Assembly: GCA_012295275.1 (NCBI GenBank)
Contig: CM022673.1
Span: 15,533,810-15,597,809, forward strand
Reading direction: 5' to 3'
DNA from: Chrysomallon squamiferum
Lineage: Eukaryota > Mollusca > Gastropoda > Neomphalida > Peltospiridae
Length of the DNA stretch: 64,000 nucleotides
In this document: positions 1 to 13,668 of the stretch, in pieces
Layout of the letters: each line of letters starts with the position of its first letter
How positions within the stretch are numbered: the stretch's first letter is position 1
Translations under genes and position numbers: made by a program
Notes under the pieces: model-generated
The model's database searches: none
Told to the model about the DNA's origin: nothing
What the model saw: only the letters and a program-made list of their open reading frames with translations

Positions 1-129
1 GGATGTTTAGGAAAGCGATCTCCTGCGGCGTTTTCCTGGACTATTGCCACTCTTCAGAAAATCCAAAAAGTCGGCGATTTTCGAATACTCTTCTGTCTGA
101 CAGTGGAAACCAAGATTGACATTGCATGA
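1..129 (+). CDS. Possible 3'-terminal exon running in from the left edge (weak)
   Basis: Frame 1 is open from the first base for 42 codons and closes with TGA at 127-129. The composition is mixed and less AT-rich than the DNA that follows. Two AATAAA hexamers follow at 144-149 and 152-157, where a polyadenylation signal would be expected for a last exon. I recognise no family in the translation, and a 42-codon open frame can occur by chance, so this is only a candidate. Confidence 0.2.
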   Translation, partial: GCLGKRSPAAFSWTIATLQKIQKVGDFRILFCLTVETKIDIA

Positions 130-841
130 TCTTTTCCTGTATAAATAAACAAATAAATGTGCGCATAGTCATTCTTCTATCAGTCAGGGCCTATGAGAGG
201 GATGGTGGTCCAGCCGGTATTTTGTTCCGGGATCCAAGAGCTAAGAAGGGACCCCACAGCGACCATGCATTAATTGAATGTGTTTGTTACATTATGTTAC
301 ATCTATCATGGAAATAAAGCATTTATTAGAGTTTGGATGTAGATTTACTGGACATCAAATCCTCAATTTTCAGAAAAATTAGATGAGGTAAAAAGAACAT
401 GTGTACGAATGTGTACGTTAGTGTGCACCTGTAAGTAATAATAAATATAAATACATTTTTTTTGAATGCCCTTGTTTCTGTCTATTTATGGACGCAACAG
501 ATTTATAGAAACTCTTGAATACAATGTGTTTTTCAACAGACAAGTTGCTCGCTTGTCGCCGTGTCGTATAAGCGATTCAGTTTTGACAAATCGGAAGCCT
601 TCAACATGATTTTCTCAAATAATTTATTTTATTATGTGACAAATAAAAGAAGAAGCTCTAATGAACTATGTTTAGTTGCAGAACTTACCTTTCGGACACA
701 ACATTATCATCTATTTCGTGTAATCTTTTCTTCAGGGACTGTAGAAATTCCCGTTTTGATGAAAGATCTTTAATTACCCTAAAACATTTCAGAAATGGTT
801 AATACCATTATAAGAAATAAAATAAATAAAACATGAATAGT

Positions 842-845
<4 letters not shown>

Positions 846-905
<60 letters not shown>

Positions 906-975
906 ATTATTATTATTGTTGTTGTTATTATTATAAATATTATTATTACCATGAGCATCATCATCATCATCATTG
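846..975. repeat. (CT)n microsatellite followed by ATT/GTT/CAT triplets
   Basis: A pure CT run of about 56 bases (846-901) passes directly into ATT, GTT and CAT triplet runs up to about 975. Long Ser-Leu, Arg-Glu, Tyr or His homopeptide reading frames here are repeat artefacts. Confidence 0.97.
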
Positions 976-1191
976 CACTATGTACCTTTTAACATGGTCG
1001 TCTACATGTGTATCACGTTTTCTTCTGTTTGTTGACGAAGTTTCATCTTCTTCCAAAAACCTCTCTAAGGTTTCCTCCGAACAGTAAGGATCGCCAGTTA
1101 AATAAAAACAGTTCTTAGGATTTCTAGAAAATTGTTAGAAAAAAAAAATAAGTAGACTGCCAGACATACGGGCATACTTTACACTCAGAAT

Positions 1192-1277
1192 GACAGACAG
1201 AGAGACAGACAAAGAGACAGACAGACAGTCATAGATAGATAGAGAGATAGAGAGATAGATAGATAGATAGATAGATA
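1192..1277. repeat. GACA/GATA tetranucleotide tract
   Basis: Mixed GACA and GAGA units change into GATA units. A looser version of the same motif recurs at about 2,220-2,310 and 2,455-2,500. Confidence 0.9.
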
Positions 1278-1279
1278 AT

Positions 1280-4245
1280 CTTATCTGATAATTAAAATAC
1301 TAATCCTTTTTCTATCGCCATGAACTAGTAACAGCCATGGTAAATTATACTAACAGAGAACCTACGGCAGTACAAGCATATTTTCTATAGAGTAAATATT
1401 TATATGTATGAAAGACGCCATGAGTAATAATATAGTCAGGCTTCATGAGTTGCCATTATTATGTTATGATGACACCATACTTTACTATTAGGAAAGTCTG
1501 AAGTTTATAAAAAGTATTTTGGCTTTAAAAACAAAATGCATCATCAGTCTGTAACCTTTCTAAGCCACCGCGTTTCCCGAACATTGTCAAGATATCCATG
1601 CTAAAATTAATAATAAACGATGTCTAACGATGAAATTCGTTTTCGGATCAAGGATTATGGAGCATTAGTTGGAAGTATCAGCCAAAATCTTGTTCATTGA
1701 ACTCCCCATTTTGAAATCACCCTTTCATATAGCCTTAAATGTTTTTTCCCAGTATGTCGCGAAAACCTGTTACAACTTGATGACCTATTTTGTTACGCGA
1801 GGTTATTGCATCAGACGTTGATATGGTGATAGAGGCTCGGTATCTACGTAAGTAATTAATTTAAAACGGAACGCCACTGTGACGTAATAGTCTTTGATTA
1901 TATTTGATATATTTCGGCTGTGTAAACTTTTGTAACAATGAAATTAAGCTTTCTTTTGATCTTCGTAGAAAACATTATTTACAAATGGATAAAGATTTAA
2001 TGAGATTGTTCACACTATTTAAAAACTACACATGTTGTTAAAAGGAATTGTAATACAGATAGTGAGATACAAATAGAAAAGAAGACACTCGGATATTTTG
2101 TACCAGCCGATAAACTTAAGTACAAACAGACATATAGATGGGACAGAAAAACGTTACTGAATTATTTGACTTACAGACATATACACATGCAAACAACGTA
2201 GAGAAAGACAGAGCTGATTTATAGACAGACAGATAAATAGACGAAAAGACAGAAAGATAAATAGATGAAAAGACATACAGACAAAACGATAAATAGTTTG
2301 TCAGAGAGAGAGGCGGATAGACAGATGAAAGATAGTTTGGTAAGTTAGTTACTTGACAAGCATAGGCATAATAATCTCTATTGAGATAAACAGATAGCCA
2401 CGCAGATAAAAGGAAAAATAAATAAACAAAATCATATACCGACAGAAATAGACTAACGCAGATAAACAGACAGAGATAGACACAACTATAGACAGAGAGA
2501 AGTAAATTCTAATTCTTACATCAGTAGACTAATGTGGTTTTCTAAAGTTTCCACTGATTCTGTGAGTGTTGCAATATTCTGCCGCAGTCCATCCAACTTA
2601 TCAACCACCTCCCTGAAACGTACAATATTTATTATGGTCTGCTGTACAGTGACTACTAACATTTCTTTTTAAATGATAATTAAAAAAAAAAATATATCAT
2701 CAGTTATACAATCATCTATTACGATAATTAAAAACTGGCTTATACTAATGTTCGACATTTCATCATTGTTAAAATATTTATTATGATAATTAAAAAAGGA
2801 CTTATATTTATTTTTGACATTTCTTTATTACGATAACTAAAACGGACTTTACACTGATTTCTGGCATTTTATTATTATTAAAATACTTATTACAATAATT
2901 AAAATCGGCCTTATATTTATTTTTGACATTTCATTATTATGATAATTAAAAATTCTTTATATTGACGTCTGACATTTCATTGTAATGATTTCTCGTGAAC
3001 AGTTGTTCCAGCATCAAAGAATAGTAACCCTTTCATTGCATTACCAAATATATATTGAACTCATTTAAAAATAAATTAATTGCATGTTATTTATTTGTTT
3101 CTTTACTTACTTTTTTTTTTACTTTTTGCTTGTTTGTTTATGTATTTATTTACTTATTTACTTACCTACTTACTTATTAGCGTGTTCTTTTGTTTATTTG
3201 TTTGTCTGGCTTTGTCTATCTAGTCTGTCTGACTCTCTCTGTTTTGTTGTCTGTTTGGTTGGCTGGTTTTTAACTATTTATCTATTCTTTCGTTTATATA
3301 TAAATGTACGGATAAATTTGGTTTAAGAATCTTATATGTAAAAGATACACCGTTAGGCTGAAATGTTCGAGTTAAATCATGTTGGGGTTTCGCGTGCATA
3401 CTTCAACATTTATCTCAGTGACCGAATGCTTGTCTGAGACATGATAGTAAATAATTGTCACTGAAATGGCGTTTTATTGATATGACAAAGAAAGAAGTCC
3501 CCTTAGAGGAAAACAGCTAATACAGTCTTTTAAAATGTTACTGTACAAAATGGGGAGGATCGATCCAGAGATCCATCAAGCATAAGGATTCGATCTAACC
3601 CCTGACGAGTCTCCAATATCAACCAAAAACCACATCCACTGGTTGGTGCCTCGTCCATTGTCTAAATCCTGCCAAGCGAATTTCATTTTAGACATATTTT
3701 AGTCCTAGTATAGTACATTATTTTCCAATCTGCGGAATACGTTGACCGCGCAGAGTATTGCCAGATTCTGTTCAAGATCATGTTATGTAAATAAATGAAT
3801 ACATTATTGTAATGAGCACGACAGATTACTTTTTATTTTATCACGGACACGAAGCTCAAATTAAATATCACTTTCCATAGAACAGAACGTGAGGTAAATC
3901 AAATTTGAACGTATTACTTTGTAAAATAAAATATTCCTCCTAACTTTGAAAAGTAAAATAAATGTCATTAATAATCAATAAAATGTCTAACATAAAAAGA
4001 AAAAAAAAAAAAAAAAAAAATGAAAAGATTGCAATTTGAAATTCAAATATTTGGTCTTACACAAATCAATGGGAAATAAAGAAAATTCAATAATTATTTT
4101 TAAAATACCTCCAAAACACGTTCATCTGTGTATATTTGAGTATGCGGAGACGTATAAATAACAGAAACAATAGTTGAAAAAAGCAACCTGTTACATGAAA
4201 AGCTCTTACATAAGATATTTTACCAAGAAAATGAGTAAGAAATTC
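1280..4245. other. Intergenic, no gene recognised
   Basis: AT-rich DNA with degenerate GATA/GACA patches, short TTTA runs (about 3,100-3,200) and a poly-A run at about 4,001-4,020. I see no exon with credible splice sites and no recognisable protein similarity. Confidence 0.6.
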
Positions 4246-4246
4246 G

Positions 4247-4378
<132 letters not shown>

Positions 4379-4379
4379 A

Positions 4380-5930
4380 AAACATGAATATACAAATTCA
4401 TCAAACACATTCAATTAGTAAATAACTGTCGTTTTCGATGATAAAATCACAAGGACTAAAATCCATGGTTCTTGATATCATGATTTTATGATTAAGTTAT
4501 TTCAAAATGTTCTGGGAAAGCAGTGGTTCAGTGATTAAAGATTTTGAAAAAGAGGTGATGGATCGTTAGCTTTCAGAGGGTTACTTCCCATCACAGCTCG
4601 TCTCCAAATATTTATTTTCAAAAGTACAATGTTTGTGTTTTTGCATTTTCAGTGCTTATTAAAAGATCCTTCGTTCTGCCCGAAGGGGAAAAAAAAGCAT
4701 CTTGGGTGAACATAACGAATTTCCTCTCGTTATTTATCCTAAACTGATGACTTAACCTGAGCTGATACGCCCCCTTGCGACAATACGAAAACACAAAGCT
4801 GTATAAGTTATATAATAAATATAATAATAAATGTTACCTTTATACTATATAAAACAGCTTACTTCTGTCATAGTTTAGAAGGTAACCAAGGCACTCGAGG
4901 GAACTCCAAATTAAAAATAATTATGAAATGGTGGGCTAAATAAATAAAGATTAAGAACCACTGTCCTAGAGCGTAGATAACAATTTGCATTCAGTCCGAG
5001 GATAAGTAAAATATATCTGAATCCCGTTCAAAAGTTATAATCATTAACATGTCTCAATCGTATTAAGTTCAGTCACACTGCAAAAGCTCAGTTTAAGACA
5101 AATAAACTTTCAGGGATTCGCACCGAACGTGAAAGATCACGAACAACAGACAATGGGAGCATTTTTAACGTCTCTTCCACTCTCTCAACGATTCTACTTG
5201 GAAGAATGAAGCTATAGAGCTCGTACACTTGAAATGCCCATTTTATAACACTATTCTTCTGAATGGGATCATCTTAAATTTCTAGGTTCAAGGATTCCAG
5301 TATTTACAGGAAACTGAAAAGCGAAGATCGCGTCAAAGAGGTAAAAATATTTAGCGTGCTTACAATGTGCACAGGCTCGAACAGAATATATTTTATTTCT
5401 AGCTGCAGTCGCATTAAACTAAATTTATGGCTCTTATTTTAATTACGTCATTCGCCGTGCCCGATGTGTTGATAATGTCGACGTTGATATAAATAAAGAC
5501 TCATGTAATAAACCTTATAAAATAGGGTCATGATCTGAAACTGTATTTGGTAGTCATAAAGTTTTATGGCTAATATTTATTTCTTTTAAGTGTTAACCAA
5601 AACGTCCAAACAAAAATTAACAAATTTAAAAATTTCTAAAATGAAAGATAATCAGTCATAGCTTCTTATAAATCTACGTTTAGACTTAATGTTTAAAGCG
5701 GTTTAAAATAATCCGTATGGATAAATTATATGTGTGTGCGTGTGTGTGTGTGTGTAACAAGAAAACAAAAACAAAATGAAAATAAATATGAATGAATGTA
5801 AATTAGACTGAATTAATTTAACTGAAGCGATTTAACTTCAAAAGAAAGGAAATATAAAGGACAGTTTGCCGGTTGACACGAAAGTGGATTATTATTTATC
5901 CAGAATGAAATAGTTGTATCTAAGCATAGT
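4380..5930. other. Intergenic, no gene recognised
   Basis: Mixed AT-rich sequence with a GT run at about 5,730-5,756. A stretch near 4,525-4,545 looks vaguely like the A-box part of a tRNA-derived SINE, but no B box follows, so no element is called. Confidence 0.5.
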
Positions 5931-5958
5931 CACATACATACATACATACATACATACA

Positions 5959-6024
<66 letters not shown>

Positions 6025-6043
6025 CACACACACACACACACAC
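5931..6043. repeat. Compound (CATA)n-(TA)n-(CA)n microsatellite
   Basis: Three phased simple repeats follow one another without a gap: CATA units, then TA, then CA. The overlapping Tyr/Cys/Val and Thr/His/Ile reading frames are artefacts. Confidence 0.96.
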
Positions 6044-6248
6044 CTACACATATCCCATCAGTTATCTCGTTTGTAGAAAACAATATCTGGTTAAAGTTCT
6101 CAATCTTACAAAGTGTTATTGTAAATATGGTGATGGTACAATTCAAGGTTGTTTGGGATGAGTGGTATATAAATATTAATAATAGCAGTTTGACGTAAGA
6201 ATCGTATTTCATTCATACATTTATAGCATGTTTAGTTATTGGCGGAAT

Positions 6249-6473
6249 TATTATTATTAGTAGAAGTAGTAGTACTAGTAGTAGTAGTAGTGGTAGTAGT
6301 AGTGGTAGTAGTAGTAATATTACAGTTATTATCAACGTAATCATCATTGTCATCATAATTACTGTTACTGCAGCTACTACAACTACTACTGCTAAAACGA
6401 CTACTATTATTATTACCATAATTACTCCTGCTACTGATATTATTATTATTAGTAGTAGTAGTAGTAGTATTGC

Positions 6474-6534
<61 letters not shown>

Positions 6535-6535
6535 T
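6249..6535. repeat. Trinucleotide field: GTA/TAG, ACT, ATT
   Basis: About 290 bases made mostly of trinucleotide repeats on an A/T/G alphabet, ending in a pure ATT run at about 6,473-6,535. Confidence 0.93.
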
Positions 6536-6853
6536 AAGCTTACTTTAACGGGTTCTCAGGCTGTGACTGGTCGGCCCATGTCTGTGATGTCAGAACCATA
6601 AACACTGTGAGATGCAAAAGAACACTTCTCCTTCCCATCCTCTTCAATGGTTGACCTGAAAAAAATATTATCATCACCATCATCATGATCATCGTCATTA
6701 GTTTTTAAGATCTAAAATAATTTTGATACCAACTGCATAAATATTGTTATGCACAGATTATGTTTAAAACTGTTTTTAGAATCAAATAATTGCCACTAAT
6801 TATATTTCAACTCTAAAGTTTTGCAAATTGAATTTGAAACATATTATTTTAAA

Positions 6854-6858
6854 GTTTT

Positions 6859-6928
<70 letters not shown>

Positions 6929-7070
6929 CTTGTTTGTTGCACATAAACACATAAAATAAAAAACATAAATAAAAAGTAAATAAAGTCTCGTACATACAAA
7001 CATACGCACGTACACAAACGCATAGATACACACATGTACACATATAATTACAAAATAGATTCACACACAC

Positions 7071-7106
<36 letters not shown>
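6854..7106. repeat. Poly-T run, then (CA)n and (TA)n
   Basis: A T run with few interruptions, roughly 75 bases (6,854-6,928), precedes CA repeats at about 7,063-7,082 and TA repeats to about 7,106. The poly-Lys frames on the minus strand come from this T run. Confidence 0.95.
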
Positions 7107-8246
7107 TGAACACACACACATCTGAAATAAACAGTTAATTATTCTCTGATATTACTTACTGTAGACAACCAACAATAACTCCTCTCACTTACACACGCAT
7201 CAGAGTTGGCTTTTCAGACCGTCTGGAAACTACGAGTCTTTGAAATTATATCAACCATTCTGTCAGACGCATTCTAATTAATAATCAGCAAATATTACCG
7301 TTTTCGTTATTTCCTAAGTGACAAAAAGAAAAGTGGGAGGGAATGGGATGGAAACGTATTCATATCGACATCGAATGGTTCATATTACAATCTCACTCCC
7401 CGAGCGCAGACAATTTATGCAAATGCTTTATCGTAGAGGTTTTGTCCAAAACAGGAATCATTAATAAATCGTCAGTAACAGTCAACTGGCCGGGCTACAG
7501 CTGTTGACATCTGTGTTATTCTTTCAAGTGGACACATGAGAAATTTACTGCAAATTCTCTAAGACGTAAGGGTTTTCATAATTACGGACTGACAGACGAT
7601 CGATTTATCTTGTGGGTCAGTGAGAGATTCTCACAGATGTTTGAATTCGTGTTCATTTTTTTTTTTTTTCTTTTCTTTTTTTTTTTTTCTTTCTTTTTAA
7701 TAAATCAAGTTTTTGTTTCATATTTTGTTAACTTTTAGGAAGAAAGCAATAAATAATACAGCTTTATGATATGAGAACGAGAAAGAAAACGTTAACTTAA
7801 ATTATTCAGTAATTGTTGGAAGACAGAAAGTTAAATATGGAAATATGAAACATTTAGATATTTTGTTAAGGGTTGGGGAATTGCTTGCTAACATCACACA
7901 CAAACAAATAGTCTGAAAACTTCACTGTTATTTCTCGAGTTTAGCGACTTCAGTAAAGATAATTTCAGCTTGTAAAATATCCCATAATATACCCTCGTAA
8001 TAATCATCCACTGAACGGATAATCTTTAGCATTCGATAAAGAAAAAAAAAGGAATAAAAAAAAAGAACATAGCACGCATAGATAAGCTCGTCATCAGAAA
8101 TGAAATTCAGTAACGTATTAGCGTTCAGTTAGTGAGTAAATACAAAACAAAACCTCACCACAAAAACCCTCCGCAAAAATAACAAAACCAACCAAAAAGT
8201 AAGGCATAAATTAAAGCGTTTCACTGTTGACTGTAGAATGTTTTGG

Positions 8247-8277
<31 letters not shown>

Positions 8278-8762
8278 CATACATAGTCCTTAATTCATTC
8301 TTTATTCGTGTTTTCCATCTCCATTATCCCCAAACTTTCTTGTTTCTCTTCTTATTTTTATATCTACTGTTCTCTGTTGTCGTTACGTCTTCCCTCACCA
8401 GAAGTATCCCCACAAGCTTAACCAAATTTTGCGACTGGACTGAAGGAATATGTTTTGATCGTTACGTCATTTCTTCTTCTCATTTAAAGATTTCAACTAA
8501 CAGTCTGTGTTATAAAGAGAAATGAAGTACAGAATGTGAAATCTTAAACTTAACTTAGCTAATTCTGTCGGCAGATCTCACAAGTAGCGAAGAAGGAAGA
8601 ACAAGGAAATATCTTATTTAATGAGCACTTTTTTTTAAAGTCAACTGTTATATAACAATAAGTGTAACTATGTTTAAGGAAACCATTCACTGAATGCGTT
8701 GAATTTGGATGTATACAAGTCGGGTCATATATATATATATATATATAGATGCACATGCATGG

Positions 8763-8804
<42 letters not shown>

Positions 8805-9079
8805 TTTCCTGGTTTAGTCAAATTAGATTTGAAATCTAATGAAACAAGGAATGCAAAACACGTTAAAATACACAAAGACATTTAAGAACTGGCAGAAACA
8901 GGGGGTGTAATTGCGACAACTAAATTCTTTCAGCATTCTTACGCTTACATAAACACAGTTTGTGAAACAAAATGTCATTCAGCAGAAAACTACAATTTGG
9001 ATGTTAATTTATATATTCTATTAAACAAAGAAACATGACAAAGGAATAGAAGTAAACAGTGATATGATCAAAACAGTTT
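7107..9079. other. Intergenic with TA microsatellites, no gene recognised
   Basis: AT-rich, with T-rich patches at about 7,660-7,700 and TA tracts at 8,254-8,277, 8,726-8,746 and 8,764-8,802. No exon or element could be supported. Confidence 0.6.
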
Positions 9080-9084
9080 TGTGC

Positions 9085-9118
<34 letters not shown>

Positions 9119-9128
9119 GTCTGTGTGT
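9080..9128. repeat. (GT)n microsatellite
   Basis: A GT run of about 49 bases with a few substitutions. Confidence 0.95.
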
Positions 9129-9496
9129 GATTTGTTTTGTGCTTTTTTTAATGTTTTATTATTAATATGTTTTTCTTTTCTTTCTGTCTGTCTCTGTTTT
9201 TCTCTGTTTTTCTCTCATTTATTTATTTTTACTATTTATTTATTTTGTTGTTGTTTTCATTCATTGTCAGTTATTTTAGTATTTAGAAAGTAATGAAGTA
9301 GCGACCCCAAAAGTATACAATGTTCACAATAAAGGAAAAAAAGGCAATTACTTAAGTTTACATTTTTGTCTTAGCTAGACGAGCTTTCTTTCTCATTATA
9401 AACCAAACATATTCCACGCTGTTTGAGCATTTTGAGTTAACAGTATCTTAGTCTTCACAAATTTTCTAACACACGATTTCCATTCTTTTTATGACG

Positions 9497-9497
<1 letters not shown>

Positions 9498-9527
<30 letters not shown>

Positions 9528-9620
9528 TTGTATGTATATATGTATGTATAAATGTATGAATGCATGTTTGTATGTAAATATGTTTGTATATATATATATA
9601 TATGAATGCACACACACACA
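9498..9620. repeat. (GTAT)n/(TA)n/(CA)n compound tract
   Basis: GTAT units pass into TA and then a short CA run. Confidence 0.93.
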
Positions 9621-9844
9621 GATAGGTATAATCACGTCTAATATGTCACTGCTATTATATAGCATGCTAAGGGTAAGTAGACTTGAAAATGAGGCGCAGC
9701 TGCATGCAAGAGCGGTAATCTGTCATGTTCCTGACGTCACAGAGGTCACAAACTTAGGTCAGTGAAGCTGAAGGTGCAGATTACACACAGAATCAATAGT
9801 AATAATCAATGAATCAGTCAAATTTTAAAATTATGTAACTATGA

Positions 9845-10117
9845 TGGGGCGGATCCAGCTTTTCTGATGAGGTGGGGCCATGACAAAAAGGGCACAATAA
9901 CATTATAAAAGTCACTCCTGAAAAATTACACACGATTCACATGGAACATAATATAATAATAGTTACAATAGGGCAGACGTATTCCATTGTGTTCTACATA
10001 TTGACAGAAAATGCCAATATTTTGTTAAAAACCTAAAAATGCTAAATAAAAGGGGCAATTATCAAATTTGAGGGGGGTCCAGAAATCTTGGACCCCTCCC
10101 ACTAGATGCGCTCCAGG
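9845..10117. mobile_element. Candidate degenerate palindromic MITE
   Basis: The left end reads GGGGCGGATCCAGCTTTTC and the right end carries a diverged reverse-complement version: GGACCCC, then CCCACTAGATGCGCTCCAGG. G-rich and C-rich blocks lie inside both ends. This resembles a widespread class of animal non-autonomous elements whose ends read roughly GGCGGATCCAGG. No clean target duplication is seen and it encodes no protein. Confidence 0.42.
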
Positions 10118-11395
10118 TATGTATATACAAAGAAGAAAAAGAAAACACAGAACCTTCAGATGCTCTTTTTTCTTTTTCTTTTTTACGTTTTTCATCTTTT
10201 TTTTTTTTTTTTTTTCTTACATTTTACTTGCAAAAGAACAAATATATGTAAAATATAACGTATTTCGGAACGAATTTAATTAAATGTTAGTCACAACAAA
10301 AAAAAAAAAGAGAAAAAAAAAGACATGTTTTGTTTCTCACTGCAAACGAGGAACTGTAGACAGCATTGACCTACAAAGTGCAAGAAGAAAGTGGAGAGAA
10401 TGAGATTACCTTTGTACGCATGAAAGGTAATGTAGTTTTTGCCAACGTCCGCCTCACTTAATAAAATTTCCACATTAAATGGCCGTCGAATGAAAAGTAA
10501 TTTTGTAACAAGATTCTTAGTTTTTGCAAGAATACTGATTTTTGCATGAAGGAAAAAAAATAGGAATAGCTTTCCTATTTCTTGTTTCAAATTAGACGTA
10601 TGTTTGTTATATGAGATAAACATAATGAAAAAAGGCGGAGATTGTATTAATGACGATGTGCAACTTTTCCGTGATTTAGAATTAGAAATGAACTCCACGT
10701 TTCCGTAATAGAAACTTTTTTTCTTTCGTTCTTTCATGTTGTGCGTGTGTATGTTTTGTGGTTATTGTTGCTCTTGTTTTTATTTAAATCACATACATAC
10801 AACAAACACGCAAACAAACACAAAATGGAATCTTACTTAAGAAATGTTGTTACCAATTCAGTAAATCACAAAAAAAAAAATAATGTACTACATATATTAA
10901 TCATATAAAGGTCACTAAATACATAAACCAAACAAATCTTCATCAGCATAATAATTATAATATTATGTTAATGGGCAGCACGTAGGTGTTAAACACTAAT
11001 GCAATTTTAATTCATTTAACTGCTGTTGTTTTTATCAGGATAATTTCCTTTGCGGAATTTTGAACGTGTTAGAAGAATGGCAGAGTTTTGGCCACATGAG
11101 TGTTGGTTTTGTTTATATTTACTTCATGTATATTTGATTTCTATTGTACGTTAGGTATTTATTCATAATATTTTCATGGCTATTATTGATTAACGGATTT
11201 GTTCACACTTTGAACAACAGTACATGCAAATAATACATGCGACCAGGGCTGTCTATAGTTTACAACAATAATGGTAGGAGAGAAGAAATTCTGCCTTATA
11301 CCTATTTACTATTAAAAATAATTATAAAAAGAGTAAAAAGAATCGGAAAAACAATAACAGAAACAAATTTCAGTGAAAAGTAAAAAATTGTCATA
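10118..11395. other. Intergenic, A/T homopolymers, no gene recognised
   Basis: Poly-T at about 10,196-10,216 and an A-rich run at about 10,298-10,322. A 148-codon open frame on the minus strand at 10,291-10,737 has no recognisable domain, is A/T-run bounded, and is not called as a gene. Confidence 0.55.
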
Positions 11396-11398
11396 GTT

Positions 11399-11434
<36 letters not shown>

Positions 11435-11490
11435 ATAATTATTACTATTATAATTATTATTGGTGGTGTTGTTGTTGTTGTTGTTGTTGC
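11396..11490. repeat. (GTA)n and (GTT)n trinucleotides
   Basis: A run of GTA units is followed by ATT and GTT units; on the minus strand this gives the poly-Thr artefact frame. Confidence 0.93.
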
Positions 11491-12115
11491 TTTTGTTGTT
11501 CTTACAAAAATGCGGTTAGATAAAAAGAAAATGTACAAATCTTTCAAAAGTGTATAATTTGGATTTTAACAGAAGCAACGTTACGAATCCAAAATTACAA
11601 TTATTTGCTCACGGCATGTTAAAATATACAATTTTCCTCAGTTCTGAAACTTTTTATAACATAAAATTATCAAAACACACTTTTTATTAAATTCATATTT
11701 CCTGATCTAAAAAAGATAATAAAAGAATATATAAAGAAAGAAAAAAAAAAAAAAAAAAAAACATGATCATGTCGCAGAAGGTTTCTGAATTAAATGATTA
11801 AAAGTAATTTGTTTAATGTTACGATAGAATTATGTCAGTTATTTTAGATTATGTCCCAATACGACATTTTCAACTTGTCATTTGCAATGTTTGTCATTTA
11901 AGACAAACTGGGGTTGTTGTTTTTTTTGGGGGGGTTGGGGGGAGTTCTTTTGTTATGTTAAAAGTATGCTCATAAAATATTTAACAAGTTTTTTAATCCT
12001 TATACTCTGATGTAATAAAGCACTTGTTGTGTATTATCCTGTCTGCGAGATAGTACATATATAAAACACATTGCTGCTAATTGGAAAGTGTAGTACACAA
12101 AGAGGCGACGAAGAG

Positions 12116-12117
<2 letters not shown>

Positions 12118-12169
<52 letters not shown>

Positions 12170-12290
12170 CATCATCATCATCATTATCGTCATAATCATC
12201 ATTATTGTTATTATCATATTATGATTATTATTATTATTTTCATCTTCATCATCATCATCTTAATACGATCATCATCATCATCATCAACAT
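12118..12290. repeat. (TTA)n then (CAT)n trinucleotide field
   Basis: A pure TTA run at about 12,118-12,168 is followed by imperfect CAT/ATT triplets. Confidence 0.94.
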
Positions 12291-13400
12291 GACTAATAAT
12301 AATACTAATTATGGCAGTGGGAATATAACTGATTTAATGTATTCACCAAGTTGCGGTTTTAATATATTTGCTGAGATTATTCATAACTAAGCTGTGTTAA
12401 TGATACGTTGATTCATATCAATGAAGACAGCAGATGAAGTCAGAGAAATGTCGTTTCCGTAGAAATGTTCATAAAATCTTAAAATGTACGACCTTTGATA
12501 ACCTAAGTGATTTGCCAATTCTCCATGAAGCTATCCGTTTCCGTTCCGAATTAGCTGCTGTCACAGTCCTGTTCTTCGTCATATGTATATACGAGGCGGT
12601 TAATAAATCCTAATACGTAACACATGAAGGGGAAACTAAGAAAAAGTGGCTTACGACGCTGAAATAATTTTATGACTCGCGTGTCATGATACTGCAAGAT
12701 TTTATGGCACCCACGAGAGGTCTCAAATGTTGCCATGAATGAGTCAGAAAGGAAAAAGTGTAACACAGAGCCGTCTAATTTTATGTAAATGTAAGAATGT
12801 ATTTCATACATACATAGATACATATATAAAAGCATACAAACACACATAGATAGACACACACATATATATTATATATACATATCAATACATATATACGTGC
12901 ATACATACATGCGTATATACATATACAACAGATATACATACGTAATCAAGAACCCATTCACGCACAGCTAAACAAATTTTAAAATAATTAACACTAAATA
13001 GAAATATATTTACTTTAATCGTGTTGTAAAATACGCAAAACGTAAATTATATTAACTTGGTGCGACAACACGCCATAGAGCACTGGAAGGAATATGAAAT
13101 TTGCGTGTACTCCATACGAGAAATAACACAGAAAGACATCGATATTTTGTTAAATTACACATCACCGGTTGTCAGTGAATGGAAATATCTGAAATGAAGA
13201 TGGAAAGTTGCTTTCCCATTAATTAGAAGAGGAACCAGGTGCAGATTAGTTAGTGGTCATTTGGGAACGATCGTGTCAATTAAATACATGCGTAAATGAA
13301 CGTTACTTCTAGGAAACGCGGTCAAACAAAACAATTCATTTAAGTCCAACTGAACATTACTATCTTTCACTTGTTTTGGGGCTTTTTTTCTTTTTTTTTG

Positions 13401-13403
<3 letters not shown>
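12291..13403. other. Intergenic, no gene recognised
   Basis: AT-rich unique sequence with a degenerate TA/CATA patch at about 12,800-12,950. No exon could be supported. Confidence 0.55.
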
Positions 13404-13462
<59 letters not shown>

Positions 13463-13668
13463 AGTTTTCTATTTCTCTTATTTTCTTACTTTCCATTTCA
13501 CTCTTTTTCTTTCTTTCCTTTCAGTTTCTCTTTCTCTTTCATTTTCTCTATTTTCTCAGTGTTATTTCGCTCTCTTTCTTTCTCTCTTACTTTCTGTTCC
13601 TCTTTCTTGTTCTCTTACTTTACCTCTCTTTCTCTTTCTCTCTTTAATTCTATCTCTCTCGTTTCTCT
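13404..13668. repeat. (CT)n microsatellite plus extended pyrimidine tract
   Basis: A pure CT run at 13,404-13,459 continues as about 200 bases in which nearly every base is C or T, on the plus strand. Ser/Leu/Phe reading frames across it are artefacts. Confidence 0.94.

Noticed and set aside
9728-9740. TGACGTCA (CRE-like) palindrome, also near 21,762
   Set aside because: An eight-base match is expected by chance in a window of this size, and no promoter is nearby.
10291-10737. 148-codon minus-strand open frame
   Set aside because: Composition is Phe/Ser/Lys-rich with poly-T/A ends, and it has no recognisable domain and no splice or regulatory context.
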